Notes under the pieces: generated by a model
Databases searched by the model: none
Seen by the model: the letters and a program-made list of their open reading frames with translations, nothing else
Told to the model about the DNA's origin: nothing
Source of the DNA: Streptomyces sp. SID14478
GTDB taxonomy: Bacteria > Actinomycetota > Actinomycetes > Streptomycetales > Streptomycetaceae
Length of the DNA stretch: 58,504 bases
Direction of reading: 5' to 3'
Assembly (NCBI RefSeq): GCF_010548525.1
Contig: NZ_JAAGMG010000986.1
Span: 1 to 58,504, forward strand
Position numbers and translations under genes: made by a program
Shown: positions 15,926 to 23,893 of the stretch, piece after piece
How positions within the stretch are numbered: position 1 is the stretch's first letter
How the letters are laid out: each line of letters starts with the position of its first letter

Positions 15926-16624
15926 GTGACCCGCATCGACAGCGTGCGCGCCGCGACCGGCTCGGCGAAGGACAGCGTGCTGCACGCCGCGGAAGTGGTG
16001 GCGCCCTACGCCGAGACGGCCAAGGACCGTGCGACGCAATATGCGCACGAGGCCCGCGTCGTGCTCGGCCCCAAGGTCTCGCAGGCCACGCAGCAGGCGC
16101 GCTCGCAGTACGGCGCTCACCTCGCTCCGCGCCTCGAGCAGGCACGCACCCATGTCCCGCCGAAGGTCGATCAAGCCGCGCACGAAGCGGCTGTCCGTAC
16201 CCGCAAGGCCGCCCGGCAGGCCGCCGACTACTCAAAGCCGCGTATCGAGCAGGCCGTGGCCTCGGCCGGTCCGGTGCGCGAGGAGGCGGCTGCCCGTAGC
16301 ACCGCCGCGCTTGCGGCACTGCGCGGTCAGGTCTCGCCGAAGGAAATCCAGAAGCTTGCCCGCAAGCACCAGCGCCGTGCCCGCGCGGGGCGCATCGCCA
16401 AGGGCCTTGCCGTGCTCGGCATCGTGGCCGGAGGCGCGGTCGCCGCGTGGAAGTGGTGGGACAAGCAGGCCAATCCGGACTGGCTGGTCGAACCGCCGGC
16501 CGCCACCGAGGTGCCCGACACCGGCACGCTGAGTTCGGTCGACGGCAGTGGCCAGACCGGTCTCGACCCTGAGGTGCAGGCCAAGCAGGCCGATGCGGAC
16601 ACCAGCCCGGAGGAGAAGCGCTGA
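15926..16624 (+). CDS. DUF5324 family protein
   Basis: 232 residues from GTG 15926, chosen because GAGGAGGAGG (15911-15920) precedes it by the right distance. The N-terminal ~150 residues are Ala/Lys/Glu/Gln-rich and helical, with repeated HEA, QAxxQAR and KVDQAAHEAA-like units reminiscent of apolipoprotein or LEA helices. One hydrophobic helix near residues 160-180 (GLAVLGIVAGGAVAAWKWW) is preceded by a very basic segment (KHQRRARAGR). The acidic C-terminus ends in SPEEKR. It is a Streptomyces family of unknown role. It could be a membrane-tethered helical scaffold. It converges on tRNA-Ala. Confidence 0.8.
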   Translation: MTRIDSVRAATGSAKDSVLHAAEVVAPYAETAKDRATQYAHEARVVLGPKVSQATQQARSQYGAHLAPRLEQARTHVPPKVDQAAHEAAVRTRKAARQAADYSKPRIEQAVASAGPVREEAAARSTAALAALRGQVSPKEIQKLARKHQRRARAGRIAKGLAVLGIVAGGAVAAWKWWDKQANPDWLVEPPAATEVPDTGTLSSVDGSGQTGLDPEVQAKQADADTSPEEKR

Positions 16625-16674
16625 TCTCGGCGCGCCCCTCCGCACTGTCTGCACGACCCGCACGCCTTGAACGA

Positions 16675-16718
16675 CGAAGCCCCTCCGACCGGGACAGAAC
16701 CTGGTCGGAGGGGCTTCG
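16675..16718. terminator. Terminator shared by DUF5324 gene and tRNA-Ala
   Basis: Perfect 16-base arms at 16675-16690 and 16703-16718 (CGAAGCCCCTCCGACC and complement) enclose a 12-base loop. The hairpin is directly 3' of the minus-strand tRNA-Ala and downstream of the plus-strand DUF5324 gene. Confidence 0.88.
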
Positions 16719-16723
16719 GGCTG

Positions 16724-16796
16724 TGGAGCCTAGGAGATTCGAACTCCTGACATCTGCCTTGCAAAGGCAGCGCTCTACCAACTGAGCTAAGGCCCC
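16724..16796 (-). tRNA. tRNA-Ala (anticodon TGC)
   Basis: A 73-base cloverleaf on the minus strand. It starts GGGGCCTTAGCTCAGTTGG, has the anticodon loop CTTTGCAAG (TGC), a T-arm with GTTCGAA, and closes with AGGCTCC plus discriminator A. The acceptor stem pairs 7 bp with one G-U. The CCA end is not fully encoded. The pair tRNA-Ile/tRNA-Ala near gyrA is also found in mycobacteria. Confidence 0.97.
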
Positions 16797-16979
16797 GAAA
16801 ACGGTGTACCCCACCCGAGGATTCACACCCCTGGTGAGCACCGGGGACCAGAGTACCGGGTCACCCCCCGGATCCCGCAAAAGGATTGGGGGTCCCGGCG
16901 GACGACCACTCTCCGTAAGATGCCCCACGTGCTTCGCGGCAGCGAAGCGCCGTACTTGGGGAAGCGATGGGGAGACGCA

Positions 16980-17528
16980 ATGGACGCCGCACAACAGGAA
17001 GCTACCGCGAGAGCCAGGGAGCTCCAGCGGAGCTGGTACGGAGAGCCGCTGGGGGCGCTCTTCCGTCGGCTGATCGAGGATCTCGGCCTCAACCAGGCCC
17101 GCTTGGCGGGTGTCCTCGGGCTGTCCGCACCCATGCTGTCCCAGCTGATGAGCGGCCAGCGCGCCAAGATCGGCAATCCCGCGGTGGTGCAGCGTGTCCA
17201 GCTTCTCCAGGATCTCGCAGGTCAGGTGGCCGACGGTAGCGTCAGCGCCGCCGAGGCCACCGAGCGCATGGACGAGATCAAGAAGTCCCAGGGCGGCTCG
17301 GTGCTCACCAACACCGGCCAGACGGCGTCCGGTTCGGGTGCACCGACCGTGAAGCGTGTGGTGCGGGAGATCCAGTCGCTGCTGCGCTCGGTCTCGGCCG
17401 CGGGCGACATCATCGACGCCGCCGACTCCCTCGCCCCCACCCACCCGGAGCTGGCAGAGTTCCTCCGGGTGTACGGCGCGGGGCGCACCTCTGACGCGGT
17501 GGCCCACTACCAAGCGCACCAGAGCTGA
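16980..17528 (+). CDS. Helix-turn-helix DNA-binding protein
   Basis: 182 residues from ATG 16980, with GGGGAG just upstream. Residues ~25-70 form an HTH of XRE-like character: LGALFRRLIEDLGLNQARLA, VLGLSAPMLSQLMSGQ and RAKIGNPAVVQRV. The C-terminal half is helical and ends with a region mentioning repeated Ala/Glu-rich turns (HPELAEFLRVYGAGRTSDAV). It is a conserved Streptomyces regulator at this spot. The next gene, 138 bases on, encodes a Ser/Thr kinase, so the protein may be a phosphorylation target; that is inferred from proximity only. Confidence 0.88.
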   Translation: MDAAQQEATARARELQRSWYGEPLGALFRRLIEDLGLNQARLAGVLGLSAPMLSQLMSGQRAKIGNPAVVQRVQLLQDLAGQVADGSVSAAEATERMDEIKKSQGGSVLTNTGQTASGSGAPTVKRVVREIQSLLRSVSAAGDIIDAADSLAPTHPELAEFLRVYGAGRTSDAVAHYQAHQS

Positions 17529-17666
17529 CCCCGGCCGGGCACAGCACTGGATCCCGCCCCGTGGCCGACGCAGTCGGCGGTGGTCGCGAGGCGGGCCGGG
17601 GGACCCTACGCGACGTCCGAGGGGGCTTTGCGCATCGCGGGCCCGGGAGGGGAGCGACGCACAACC

Positions 17667-19220
17667 ATGGGTGAGGTCTTCGCCGGCCGATACGAACTGG
17701 CCGACCCGATCGGCCGCGGGGGAGTGGGCGCGGTCTGGCGGGCCTGGGATCATCGGCGCCGGCGCTACGTGGCGGCCAAGCTCCTGCAACAGAGCGACGC
17801 CCACACGCTGCTGCGCTTCGTGCGCGAACAGGCACTGCGCATCGACCATCCGCACGTCCTGGCCCCAGCGAGCTGGGCCGCGGACGACGACAAGGTCCTC
17901 TTCACCATGGACCTGGTCGCGGGTGGTTCGCTGGTCCACCTGATCGGTGACTACGGTCCCCTGCCTCCGCAGTTCGTCTGCGTACTGCTCGACCAACTGC
18001 TCTCCGGGCTCAGCGCCGTGCACGCCGAGGGGGTGGTGCACCGGGACATCAAGCCGGCCAACCTCCTCCTCGAAGCGACCGGTACTGGTGCGCCGCATCT
18101 GCGCGTCTCCGACTTCGGCATCGCGATGCGCAAGGGCGAGCCGCGCCTCACGGAGACCAACTACGTGGTGGGGACGCCGGGTTATTTCGCCCCCGAGCAG
18201 GCGATGGGCGCCGAGCCGGACTTCCCCGCGGATCTCTTCGCCGCGGGCCTCGTCGCGCTCTATCTCCTCGAAGGTGCCAAGCCCGACTCCCGGGCCCTGA
18301 TCGAGCACTTCGTGGAGCACGGCACTCCCCGTGCGCCGACGGGTGTCCCCGGCCCCCTGTGGGGCGTCCTCGCCGGGCTGTTGCAGCCGGATCCCGAGGC
18401 ACGCTTCCGCACCGCGACCGGGGCCCGCAAGGCCCTTCTCTCCGCCGCCGAACTGCTGCCGGAGCCGGGCCCCGACGACGAGCTGATCGAGGTCTTCGAC
18501 CAACTCGGGCCGCTGCCAACGGGGTTCGGCCCGGGCGGCCCGGCTGTCCGGGGGCGCAGAGCCCGCCCCCTGCACAGCGACACGACGGCGCAGGGGATAT
18601 CCGCGTCCCGGCCCGAGCCGGATCCCATAGGTCCCCCAGAACCCGAGCCCGAATCCGAACCTGAGTCGGCAAGTGTCCCGGACCCGGCTCCGGGCCCGGA
18701 GCCTGAAGCGTCCCTGCCCTTGATGTCGGAGACAGGCAGCTTCCATCTGCCCCCACCGGCACCGATGTCGACCGGCGCCCCGCTCCCACCACCACCGGTA
18801 CCTCCGATGCCGTCGGCCCGCCCGTCCACTCCACTCCCCGAGCCGCCCCGGCACCAGCCGCCGACTCCGCAGCCACCCGCCCCTCCGGTGCCCGAACCGC
18901 GGCTGCTCCCCCCTGCGCCGGCCGCCGCATCCATCACGGCTACCGCCCCCGACAACCCTGCCGCCCGTACCACCCCGACCCCTCATGCCCCTTCTCCCTC
19001 CCCAGCGCCCGCACCGCACCCCGCTCACGCGGTGACCACCGTCGTCCCGCCCGAACAAGACCATCACTCTCTGTACACCGCTCGCGGCCGAGAGGTTCCA
19101 CGGCGGCACCGGGAAATCTCCGGACGCCGACCGGGCCCGCCGCCCAAGGTCGTGGTCCCGGTCCTGTTTCTGGCCCTGCTCTGCTTCACCGTGGGCATCT
19201 GGGCCCTGACGCGGGCCTGA
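17667..19220 (+). CDS. Ser/Thr protein kinase with long Pro-rich linker and C-terminal membrane anchor
   Basis: 517 residues from ATG 17667 (GGGAGGGGAG upstream, rather distant). The kinase domain occupies ~1-270: GRGGVGAVW, Lys in YVAAKLL, HRDIKPANLLL and DFGIAM. An active kinase is expected. Residues ~300-480 are low-complexity, with Pro/Glu/Ser alternation (PEPEPESEPES) and then Pro-rich stretches (PLPPPPVPPMPS). A basic segment and one final helix (VVVPVLFLALLCFTVGIWAL) end the protein, leaving almost no extracellular part, so unlike PknB it cannot sense the wall through PASTA domains. It is conserved next to the HTH gene in Streptomyces; substrates are unknown. Confidence 0.9.
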   Translation: MGEVFAGRYELADPIGRGGVGAVWRAWDHRRRRYVAAKLLQQSDAHTLLRFVREQALRIDHPHVLAPASWAADDDKVLFTMDLVAGGSLVHLIGDYGPLPPQFVCVLLDQLLSGLSAVHAEGVVHRDIKPANLLLEATGTGAPHLRVSDFGIAMRKGEPRLTETNYVVGTPGYFAPEQAMGAEPDFPADLFAAGLVALYLLEGAKPDSRALIEHFVEHGTPRAPTGVPGPLWGVLAGLLQPDPEARFRTATGARKALLSAAELLPEPGPDDELIEVFDQLGPLPTGFGPGGPAVRGRRARPLHSDTTAQGISASRPEPDPIGPPEPEPESEPESASVPDPAPGPEPEASLPLMSETGSFHLPPPAPMSTGAPLPPPPVPPMPSARPSTPLPEPPRHQPPTPQPPAPPVPEPRLLPPAPAAASITATAPDNPAARTTPTPHAPSPSPAPAPHPAHAVTTVVPPEQDHHSLYTARGREVPRRHREISGRRPGPPPKVVVPVLFLALLCFTVGIWALTRA

Positions 19221-19240
19221 CGTAGGGCTGCTGTGGGCCC

Positions 19241-19620
19241 GCTGCAGACGTGGCGCAGGTCTGATGCGGGCAACGGGGCGCAGGTCTGATGCGGGGTCTG
19301 ATGCGGGCGGTTCTGGCGTAGGCCTGATGCGGGTCTGGCGTAGTTCTGACGCGGGGGGGCTGATCCAGAACTTGGCGCAGATCTGAGCAGATCCGACGCA
19401 GGTCCGACGCAGGTCCGACGCACGCCGATCCAGACCGGATCCAGCCCCTGATCCAGCCCCTGATCCAGACAGGAGCTCGGCTCGACCGGACTGAGCCGAC
19501 CCCGACCGCCTGGGCCGGACTGCCTGATCCCGATCTCCGGACTGCCTGATCCCGACCCGACGACCGCAGCTCCCGCCAGGGCCCCGCACCTCCCGTCAGG
19601 GCCCCGCAAACTCCGCCCCG
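19241..19620. repeat. Intergenic mosaic of short tandem repeats
   Basis: The 427-base gap between convergent genes holds several different short repeats side by side. They are GCAGGTCTGATGCGGG-like units (19252-19345), GTCCGACGCAG units (19391-19422), GATCCAGCCCCT units (19438-19470), GGACTGCCTGATCCCGA twice (about 19517-19556) and a CAGGGCCCCGC pair (about 19577-19610). I see no gene in it and no clean terminator. Confidence 0.7.
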
Positions 19621-19647
19621 CCGATCCCCCCGCCGCCGCGCCCTCCC

Positions 19648-21144
19648 TCAGCCCCTAACCCGTCGCAGCGCCACCATCCGCCACACCCCGAGCCACAGCA
19701 CCAACGCGGTCCCCGCCCCGACGCCGGCCACGCCCAACAGCATCATCCCGCCGCTCCCCGTCGACCTGGACGAGGCGGCGGGCAAGGACGTGGCTGAGGT
19801 CGAGGACGCTCCAGGCTCCGCCGTCCCCTCTTTCCCGGAGGAGGTCCCTGCGGATCCTCCGGACGCGGAGCCGCCCTCTCCGCCCGAGCCATCTCCGTCG
19901 CTCCCCGCCCCCTGGCTCCAGACGGCTCCGCCCTCACCTCGCTCGGCAGCCTCCCGGTCGGCGGCGGTCACCTGGAACTCCCCCGGATCCCGCACATAGT
20001 CGGGCGCCTGCCTCGCGGTGCCGTCGACGGTCACTCGGAGCGTCACCCCCGATGCCTTGTCCCCGAACTTCCCCGCCATCGCCGGATTCAGGGTGACCTT
20101 GAGGTAGTACCAGCCGGCCAGCCTCATCGCCGCCTGATCGTCACGCATCAGATAACGGTTCTCGTACGCCACAGGAGGCAGCGGATCGAAGGTGACGGAC
20201 GTCGGGTCACCCGAGTAGGCCGCCTCTTTCGCCGCGACCGACGCCCGCGCCGGGTTGTACAGCGCCATGTCGAGCGCGCCCGTCACGAACCCCCTCCGCG
20301 ACACGTCCGACGCCGAACTGCCCAGTTCGGCGTCGACGGAGAGCTGCTGCCCCCAGTCCACCGGGACCCGGTAGAAGCGGCTCTGCCCCGGTCGGATGCC
20401 GTCCTTCCACACCCCGGCCGGCACTGCCTCGGCGTCGTTGAAGCCAGTACCTCCGGTACGCAGCGCGGCCTTCCCCGACGGAGGCTGCACGGATTGCGAC
20501 GGCCAGGCCTCCGGACCCTCGGTGGGCGCGGCGGCCACCAGCCCCGGCTCCGTGGCCACCTGCAGTTCGAGCCCCCACGTCTCCTGCGTGGACTCGTTAT
20601 CCGCCTTCCGTTGCACCACTACGTAGTACGTCCCTGCCGCCTGGCACCGCAGGCCACCTGGTCGTACGAGACGCTGGGCGGCGGCTGCCACGGGCCGCGG
20701 GTAGGCACCGGACCGGAACGTGGCACTCGCGGAATCGCAGCTGTTGCCGTTGCGGTCCTGGAGCGACACCGTGATGCCGTCCGCGTACGTGACCTTCACG
20801 TCCGGCCCGAGGGGCGGCACGGCGACCGCCGAGACGTACGCGTTCGCGGCGCCGTCCAGCTCGACGCTGTAATAAGCGGCGCCGTCCGCTCCGGTCCCGA
20901 GCGAACTCCGATACGTCGCGCCCGTACTGAGCCGCGGCGCGTCCGTGCTGTTCTGCGCCCCTCGTACCTTCTGGGCTTGCTTCGCGTAGACGTACGGATC
21001 GGAGTCCCCCGACGCCGAGGCCGCCGCCGACGCCATCGCTGCCCCGGGCAACGCCAGTACGGCGCACAATCCCGCCCCGGCCACGATCGTCGACACCGCT
21101 CGGCCGCGCCACCCCTGCACCAGCCGCCTCATGAGCCTCCCCAT
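19648..21144 (-). CDS. Large secreted, membrane-anchored protein of unknown function
   Basis: 498 residues. A signal peptide (basic start, then STIVAGAGLCAVLALPGAAM, with a probable cleavage after ASA) leads to two extracellular beta-rich regions. The first (~60-180) has TYRSSLGTGADGAAYYSVEL and AGTYYVVVQRKAD, resembling pre-peptidase C-terminal/jelly-roll modules. The second (~240-400) has GQSRFYRVPVDWGQQLSVD and YYLKVTLNPAMAG. A Gly/Ser/Thr/Glu-rich stalk (~410-465) and a C-terminal helix (MMLLGVAGVGAGTALVLWLG) with a basic tail anchor it. There is no LPxTG/LAxTG motif, so it is not an obvious sortase substrate. ATG 21144 has a weak site; ATG 21132 has GGGGAGG close by. Confidence 0.8.
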   Translation of the reverse strand: MGRLMRRLVQGWRGRAVSTIVAGAGLCAVLALPGAAMASAAASASGDSDPYVYAKQAQKVRGAQNSTDAPRLSTGATYRSSLGTGADGAAYYSVELDGAANAYVSAVAVPPLGPDVKVTYADGITVSLQDRNGNSCDSASATFRSGAYPRPVAAAAQRLVRPGGLRCQAAGTYYVVVQRKADNESTQETWGLELQVATEPGLVAAAPTEGPEAWPSQSVQPPSGKAALRTGGTGFNDAEAVPAGVWKDGIRPGQSRFYRVPVDWGQQLSVDAELGSSASDVSRRGFVTGALDMALYNPARASVAAKEAAYSGDPTSVTFDPLPPVAYENRYLMRDDQAAMRLAGWYYLKVTLNPAMAGKFGDKASGVTLRVTVDGTARQAPDYVRDPGEFQVTAADREAAERGEGGAVWSQGAGSDGDGSGGEGGSASGGSAGTSSGKEGTAEPGASSTSATSLPAASSRSTGSGGMMLLGVAGVGAGTALVLWLGVWRMVALRRVRG

Positions 21145-21354
21145 GAGGACCCATCCTGCCGTTCCTGCCCGCGTACTGTCCGCCGTGCGCCTGAATCACG
21201 CCACTCAGGCCGCTCGTTCACTGCAGCAAGGCGCCGTCGCATCCGTACATACCGACGGTCCGCAGCCTCCGCAAACCGTGGCGTACGTCGCCGGGCAACA
21301 CAGAGCCCCGGCCGCTGCTGCGACCGGGGCCTGCGAAGAGACTGTTGTCGATAC

Positions 21355-21483
21355 TCACGAACCCGTGGGCACGGAGTCAGTCGCCTCCGTCCACAGATCC
21401 TGCTCGGCGCGATCCGCCTGGATCTGGCGGTACACGAGGAGCCCGCCGATGGCGGCCAGTGCGACCAGGAGAAGCTTCTTCAC
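21355..21483 (-). CDS. DLW-39 family small membrane protein
   Basis: 42 residues from GTG 21483: a single helix (KKLLLVALAAIGGLLVYRQI) followed by QADRAEQDLWTEATD, which contains the DLW signature of the small actinobacterial DLW-39 family found near the gyrA/DUF3566/tRNA-Ile region. The role is unknown. It is too short for most gene callers, but its location and motif make it convincing. Confidence 0.85.
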   Translation of the reverse strand: MKKLLLVALAAIGGLLVYRQIQADRAEQDLWTEATDSVPTGS

Positions 21484-21807
21484 CGCGCGACCTCGTCTTT
21501 CCTTGACGTAGGGGACCTCTGGCGCCCGACTATACACACCGACCGATACCGATCGGTGACCTGGATCCACCCCAACTCCCGTCCGGAACAGAGCAATAGG
21601 ACCGGAGGAGTCGGCTCCATAGATCACCCCCACCTCTCCTCAGACTGTGAAATTCCGCTCTTTCACTGCGATATCTGGCCTCTTGCGGCCATCCGAGTGG
21701 TGTTCATCTGAAGATCGACGCGCCACGAGCGTCGGTCCCCCACTCCCGGCGCCGCATACACATCATGAGGAAAGTACGCAAATCGCCCAACCTGAAAGTG
21801 AGGGGCC
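21484..21807. other. Divergent intergenic region, possible promoter for the DLW-39 gene
   Basis: 324 bases without a supported gene. On the minus strand, TATAGT (21529-21534) is a good -10 hexamer about 45 bases before the DLW-39 start, without a clear -35. A small inverted repeat, ACCGAT-4-ATCGGT (21542-21557), lies near its -35 position and might be an operator. Nothing else stands out. Confidence 0.4.
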
Positions 21808-22143
21808 ATGACCAAGAATCGGGTCATGACGCTGTGGACCGTCGTCATCTCTGCCTTCATCGCGCTCTTCTCGGCGCTCGGCCTCGTCTCCCCGGCCGCC
21901 GCGGCCGCTCCCGTCCAGCAGACGGAGGAAGCCCACTCCGCGGCGGTGAGCGCCCCGGCCGCCGACACATCGGCACAGCCCTTCTGGGTCTTCAAGAGGT
22001 CCCTGCCACCGACGATGAAGCAGCGCATCCGGGCCGAGGCCCACGGTTCCTCCCCCAGCTGCCGCCACCGCCCGCCGGCCGACACCGAGCAGTCGGAAAG
22101 CGACGCGGAACTGACGGCCGAGGCACTCACGGCCCAGCAGTAG
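21808..22143 (+). CDS. Small secreted protein, function unknown
   Basis: 111 residues from ATG 21808, with GTGAGGGG upstream. It has a signal peptide with hydrophobic core LWTVVISAFIALFSALGLVS and a probable cleavage after AAAAA. The mature part is short and mostly disordered, but contains the compact segment LPPTMKQRIRAEAHGSSPS, which I recall from a Streptomyces family (possibly DUF6344; not verified). The C-terminus is acidic (QSESDAELTAEAL). It is followed by repeat-rich noncoding DNA. Confidence 0.7.
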   Translation: MTKNRVMTLWTVVISAFIALFSALGLVSPAAAAAPVQQTEEAHSAAVSAPAADTSAQPFWVFKRSLPPTMKQRIRAEAHGSSPSCRHRPPADTEQSESDAELTAEALTAQQ

Positions 22144-22892
22144 CGGACCCCGCCGTCCCGCTCAACGAGCAGGACATCGCTCAAGAACATCAAGAACATC
22201 AAGAACATCAAGAACATCAGCACCACAGCACCACAGCACCACGGCACCACGGCATGAGAAGTCAGCACAGCAACAGCAGTAGGTACTAAGCGCCAGACCA
22301 GACAGGCAATGAGTAATGCGCTGAAGTGCGGCCCGCAGTAGGCAGTAGCCAGTAGGCACAAGCCATAGGGCGCACATGAAGGACGGGGTGTACGAGCCCC
22401 GGCGTGTCCCTTCCGGGACAAGCAGCGCTAGCAGAAGGCGGCATCCCACTACGCCGCCCATGAAGCGCGCGGCAAGTACGACGAGTTACGAGCACAGCAC
22501 GAGTTCAAGTACGAGCACACGCACGAGCACGAGCACGCGCAACGTACGAGTACGGGTACGAGCACACGCACGTGGACGCGTACGGGTACGAGCACCACGA
22601 GGCCCCAGCCATCACCTCGGCTGAGAGGGCCCTTTCGGCATGCCCAGGGCCCGGGAGCGCGGCAATGGACGCGGACCCGATCGAGAGTCCCCACGAGCCC
22701 CTCACGCGCCTATCCCGCGACTGCGGGCGCCATCACAAGCCAGGCAGCCGTAGCCCTGCAGCCGTGATCTGGCCGTCCAGCAGACCGACCCGCTCGCGCC
22801 CCTCCGCCGGCAGTACCGTTCCCGATCCGAGGGGTCTCGGACTTGCCGAACCGGACAACGGACCAGTGCCTGCACGCGGCTACGAAAAGCAG
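22144..22892. repeat. Gene-free region rich in short tandem repeats
   Basis: 750 bases without a convincing gene. It contains four exact copies of TCAAGAACA (22181-22216), four to five CAGCACCA-like units (about 22217-22253), GCAGTAGGCAGTAGCCAGTAGG (about 22331-22355, partial copies) and a long run of ACGAGCAC/GTACGAG units (about 22475-22605). The composition is AT-richer than the surroundings in places. An 82-codon frame at 22376-22624 merely reads through the repeats. Confidence 0.7.
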
Positions 22893-22925
22893 AGAGGACG
22901 CCTCCCACTGGGGGAGACGCCCTCT
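22893..22925 (-). terminator. Terminator after tRNA-Ile
   Basis: An imperfect hairpin: GAGGACGCCTCCC pairs with GGGAGACGCCCTC (two wobble or mismatch positions) around a short loop. It lies about 20 bases 3' of the minus-strand tRNA-Ile. Confidence 0.65.
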
Positions 22926-22943
22926 CAACATGAACTGCTTCTG

Positions 22944-23017
22944 TGGGGCTAACAGGATTTGAACCTGTGGCCTCATCCTTATCAGGGATGCGCTCTAACC
23001 AACTGAGCTATAGCCCC
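22944..23017 (-). tRNA. tRNA-Ile (anticodon GAT)
   Basis: A 74-base cloverleaf on the minus strand. It starts GGGGCTATAGCTCAGTTGG, has the anticodon loop CTGATAA (GAT) between CATCC/GGATG stems, a T-arm with GTTCAAATC, and closes with TAGCCCC plus discriminator A. The CCA is not fully encoded. It is located just downstream of gyrB-gyrA-DUF3566, as in mycobacteria. Confidence 0.97.
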
Positions 23018-23171
23018 GCCGCGCTTTGCGGTGTGTGTCCCGCGCGCTGACCTCTGAAGATTAGCGCACCAGGCGGCCAGTCCCAAAATCGATAGTCCTG
23101 GCCCGCCCAGCAACGGCTCCCGGGCACCCTGTAGGCGGCCCGTAGGCACCTCTCAGGCGCCCTGTAGGTGC

Positions 23172-23198
23172 CCGGAGAAGCCGGAGAAGCCGGAGAAG
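23172..23198. repeat. Three tandem copies of CCGGAGAAG
   Basis: The 9-base unit CCGGAGAAG occurs three times without interruption, a few bases past the stop of the DUF3566 gene. GTAGG-containing fragments just before it (23131-23170) are also partly repeated. I see no hairpin that would serve as a clear terminator. Confidence 0.7.
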
Positions 23199-23203
23199 CG
23201 CGC

Positions 23204-23875
23204 TTACTCGTCCTCGGCGAGCGTGAGCTCGATGCCGCCGACGAAGCCCGCGGAGAGGTTGTAGATGAACGCGCCGAGCGTCGCGAGGGCCGTCGCCAGG
23301 ACGACGTCGATGACCGCGATGACCGTCGTGAACATCAGGACGCGCGGCAGCGACAGGAAGGACTGGAGATCGAAGCCGTTGGACTCGTTCGAGCCCGTGG
23401 CCTCGGAGATCGTGCCGCCGACCGTGGAGAAGACGCCCATGGCGTCCATGACCATCCACAGCACGGCGGCCGCGATGATCGTGCAGATGCCCAGTGCGAT
23501 GGACAGCAGGAAGCTGACCTTCATCACCGACCACGGGTCCGCCTTGGCCACGCGCAGGCGCGCCTTGCGGGTGCGCGGGGTGGTGCGCGCTCCGGTGCGC
23601 GGCCTGCGGACCGCTCCGGTCGACGCGTTCTGGTAGGCCTGCGGCGGGTGATACGGCTGGGCCGCTTGCTGCGGCTGCTGCCTCTCCCCGGGCAGGGCAC
23701 CGCCGCCGCCGGCCGCGTACTGCTGGGTCTGCGGACCTCGGGTGTCCGTCACAGTTCCCCCCTGGGATCCATGAGACTCGTGCGAGTCCGTGGAGTCATG
23801 AGCGGGGCCACGGCCGCCCTCGGTTTCCGTACCGGGAGATGTCCCGGTAGAGCCTGCGCCCGTGGCTCCGCTCAC
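23204..23875 (-). CDS. DUF3566 transmembrane protein
   Basis: 223 residues from GTG 23875, with GAGGAG upstream. The N-terminal ~100 residues are disordered (Gly/Thr/Ser, then Gln/Pro-rich, then basic TGARTTPRTRKARLRV). The DUF3566 domain follows: DPWSVMKVSFLLSIALGIC is a first membrane helix, and LMFTTVIAVIDVVLATALAT is a second. The gene follows gyrA by 18 bases in the same operon; the M. tuberculosis counterpart (Rv0007 position) has the same order. The function is unknown; its fixed link with gyrase suggests shared expression timing rather than proven interaction. Confidence 0.92.
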   Translation of the reverse strand: MSGATGAGSTGTSPGTETEGGRGPAHDSTDSHESHGSQGGTVTDTRGPQTQQYAAGGGGALPGERQQPQQAAQPYHPPQAYQNASTGAVRRPRTGARTTPRTRKARLRVAKADPWSVMKVSFLLSIALGICTIIAAAVLWMVMDAMGVFSTVGGTISEATGSNESNGFDLQSFLSLPRVLMFTTVIAVIDVVLATALATLGAFIYNLSAGFVGGIELTLAEDE

Positions 23876-23893
23876 GATGACTCACTCCTCGCG

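Noticed and set aside
15828..19589. 1253-codon minus-strand frame across DUF5324, tRNA-Ala, the HTH gene and the kinase
   Set aside because: It runs straight through a tRNA and three well-supported genes on the other strand; it is low-complexity and has no family resemblance.
22475..22605. CRISPR array
   Set aside because: The units are about 8 bases, contiguous and degenerate, with no 25-40 base repeats and spacers, and no cas genes nearby.
22376..22624. 82-codon frame in the repeat tract
   Set aside because: Its product is just the translation of ACGAGCAC-type repeats (Ser/Thr/Arg runs), and there is no ribosome site.
22944..23017. Integrated element at tRNA-Ile
   Set aside because: There is no integrase and no second copy of the tRNA 3' end in the adjacent repeats.
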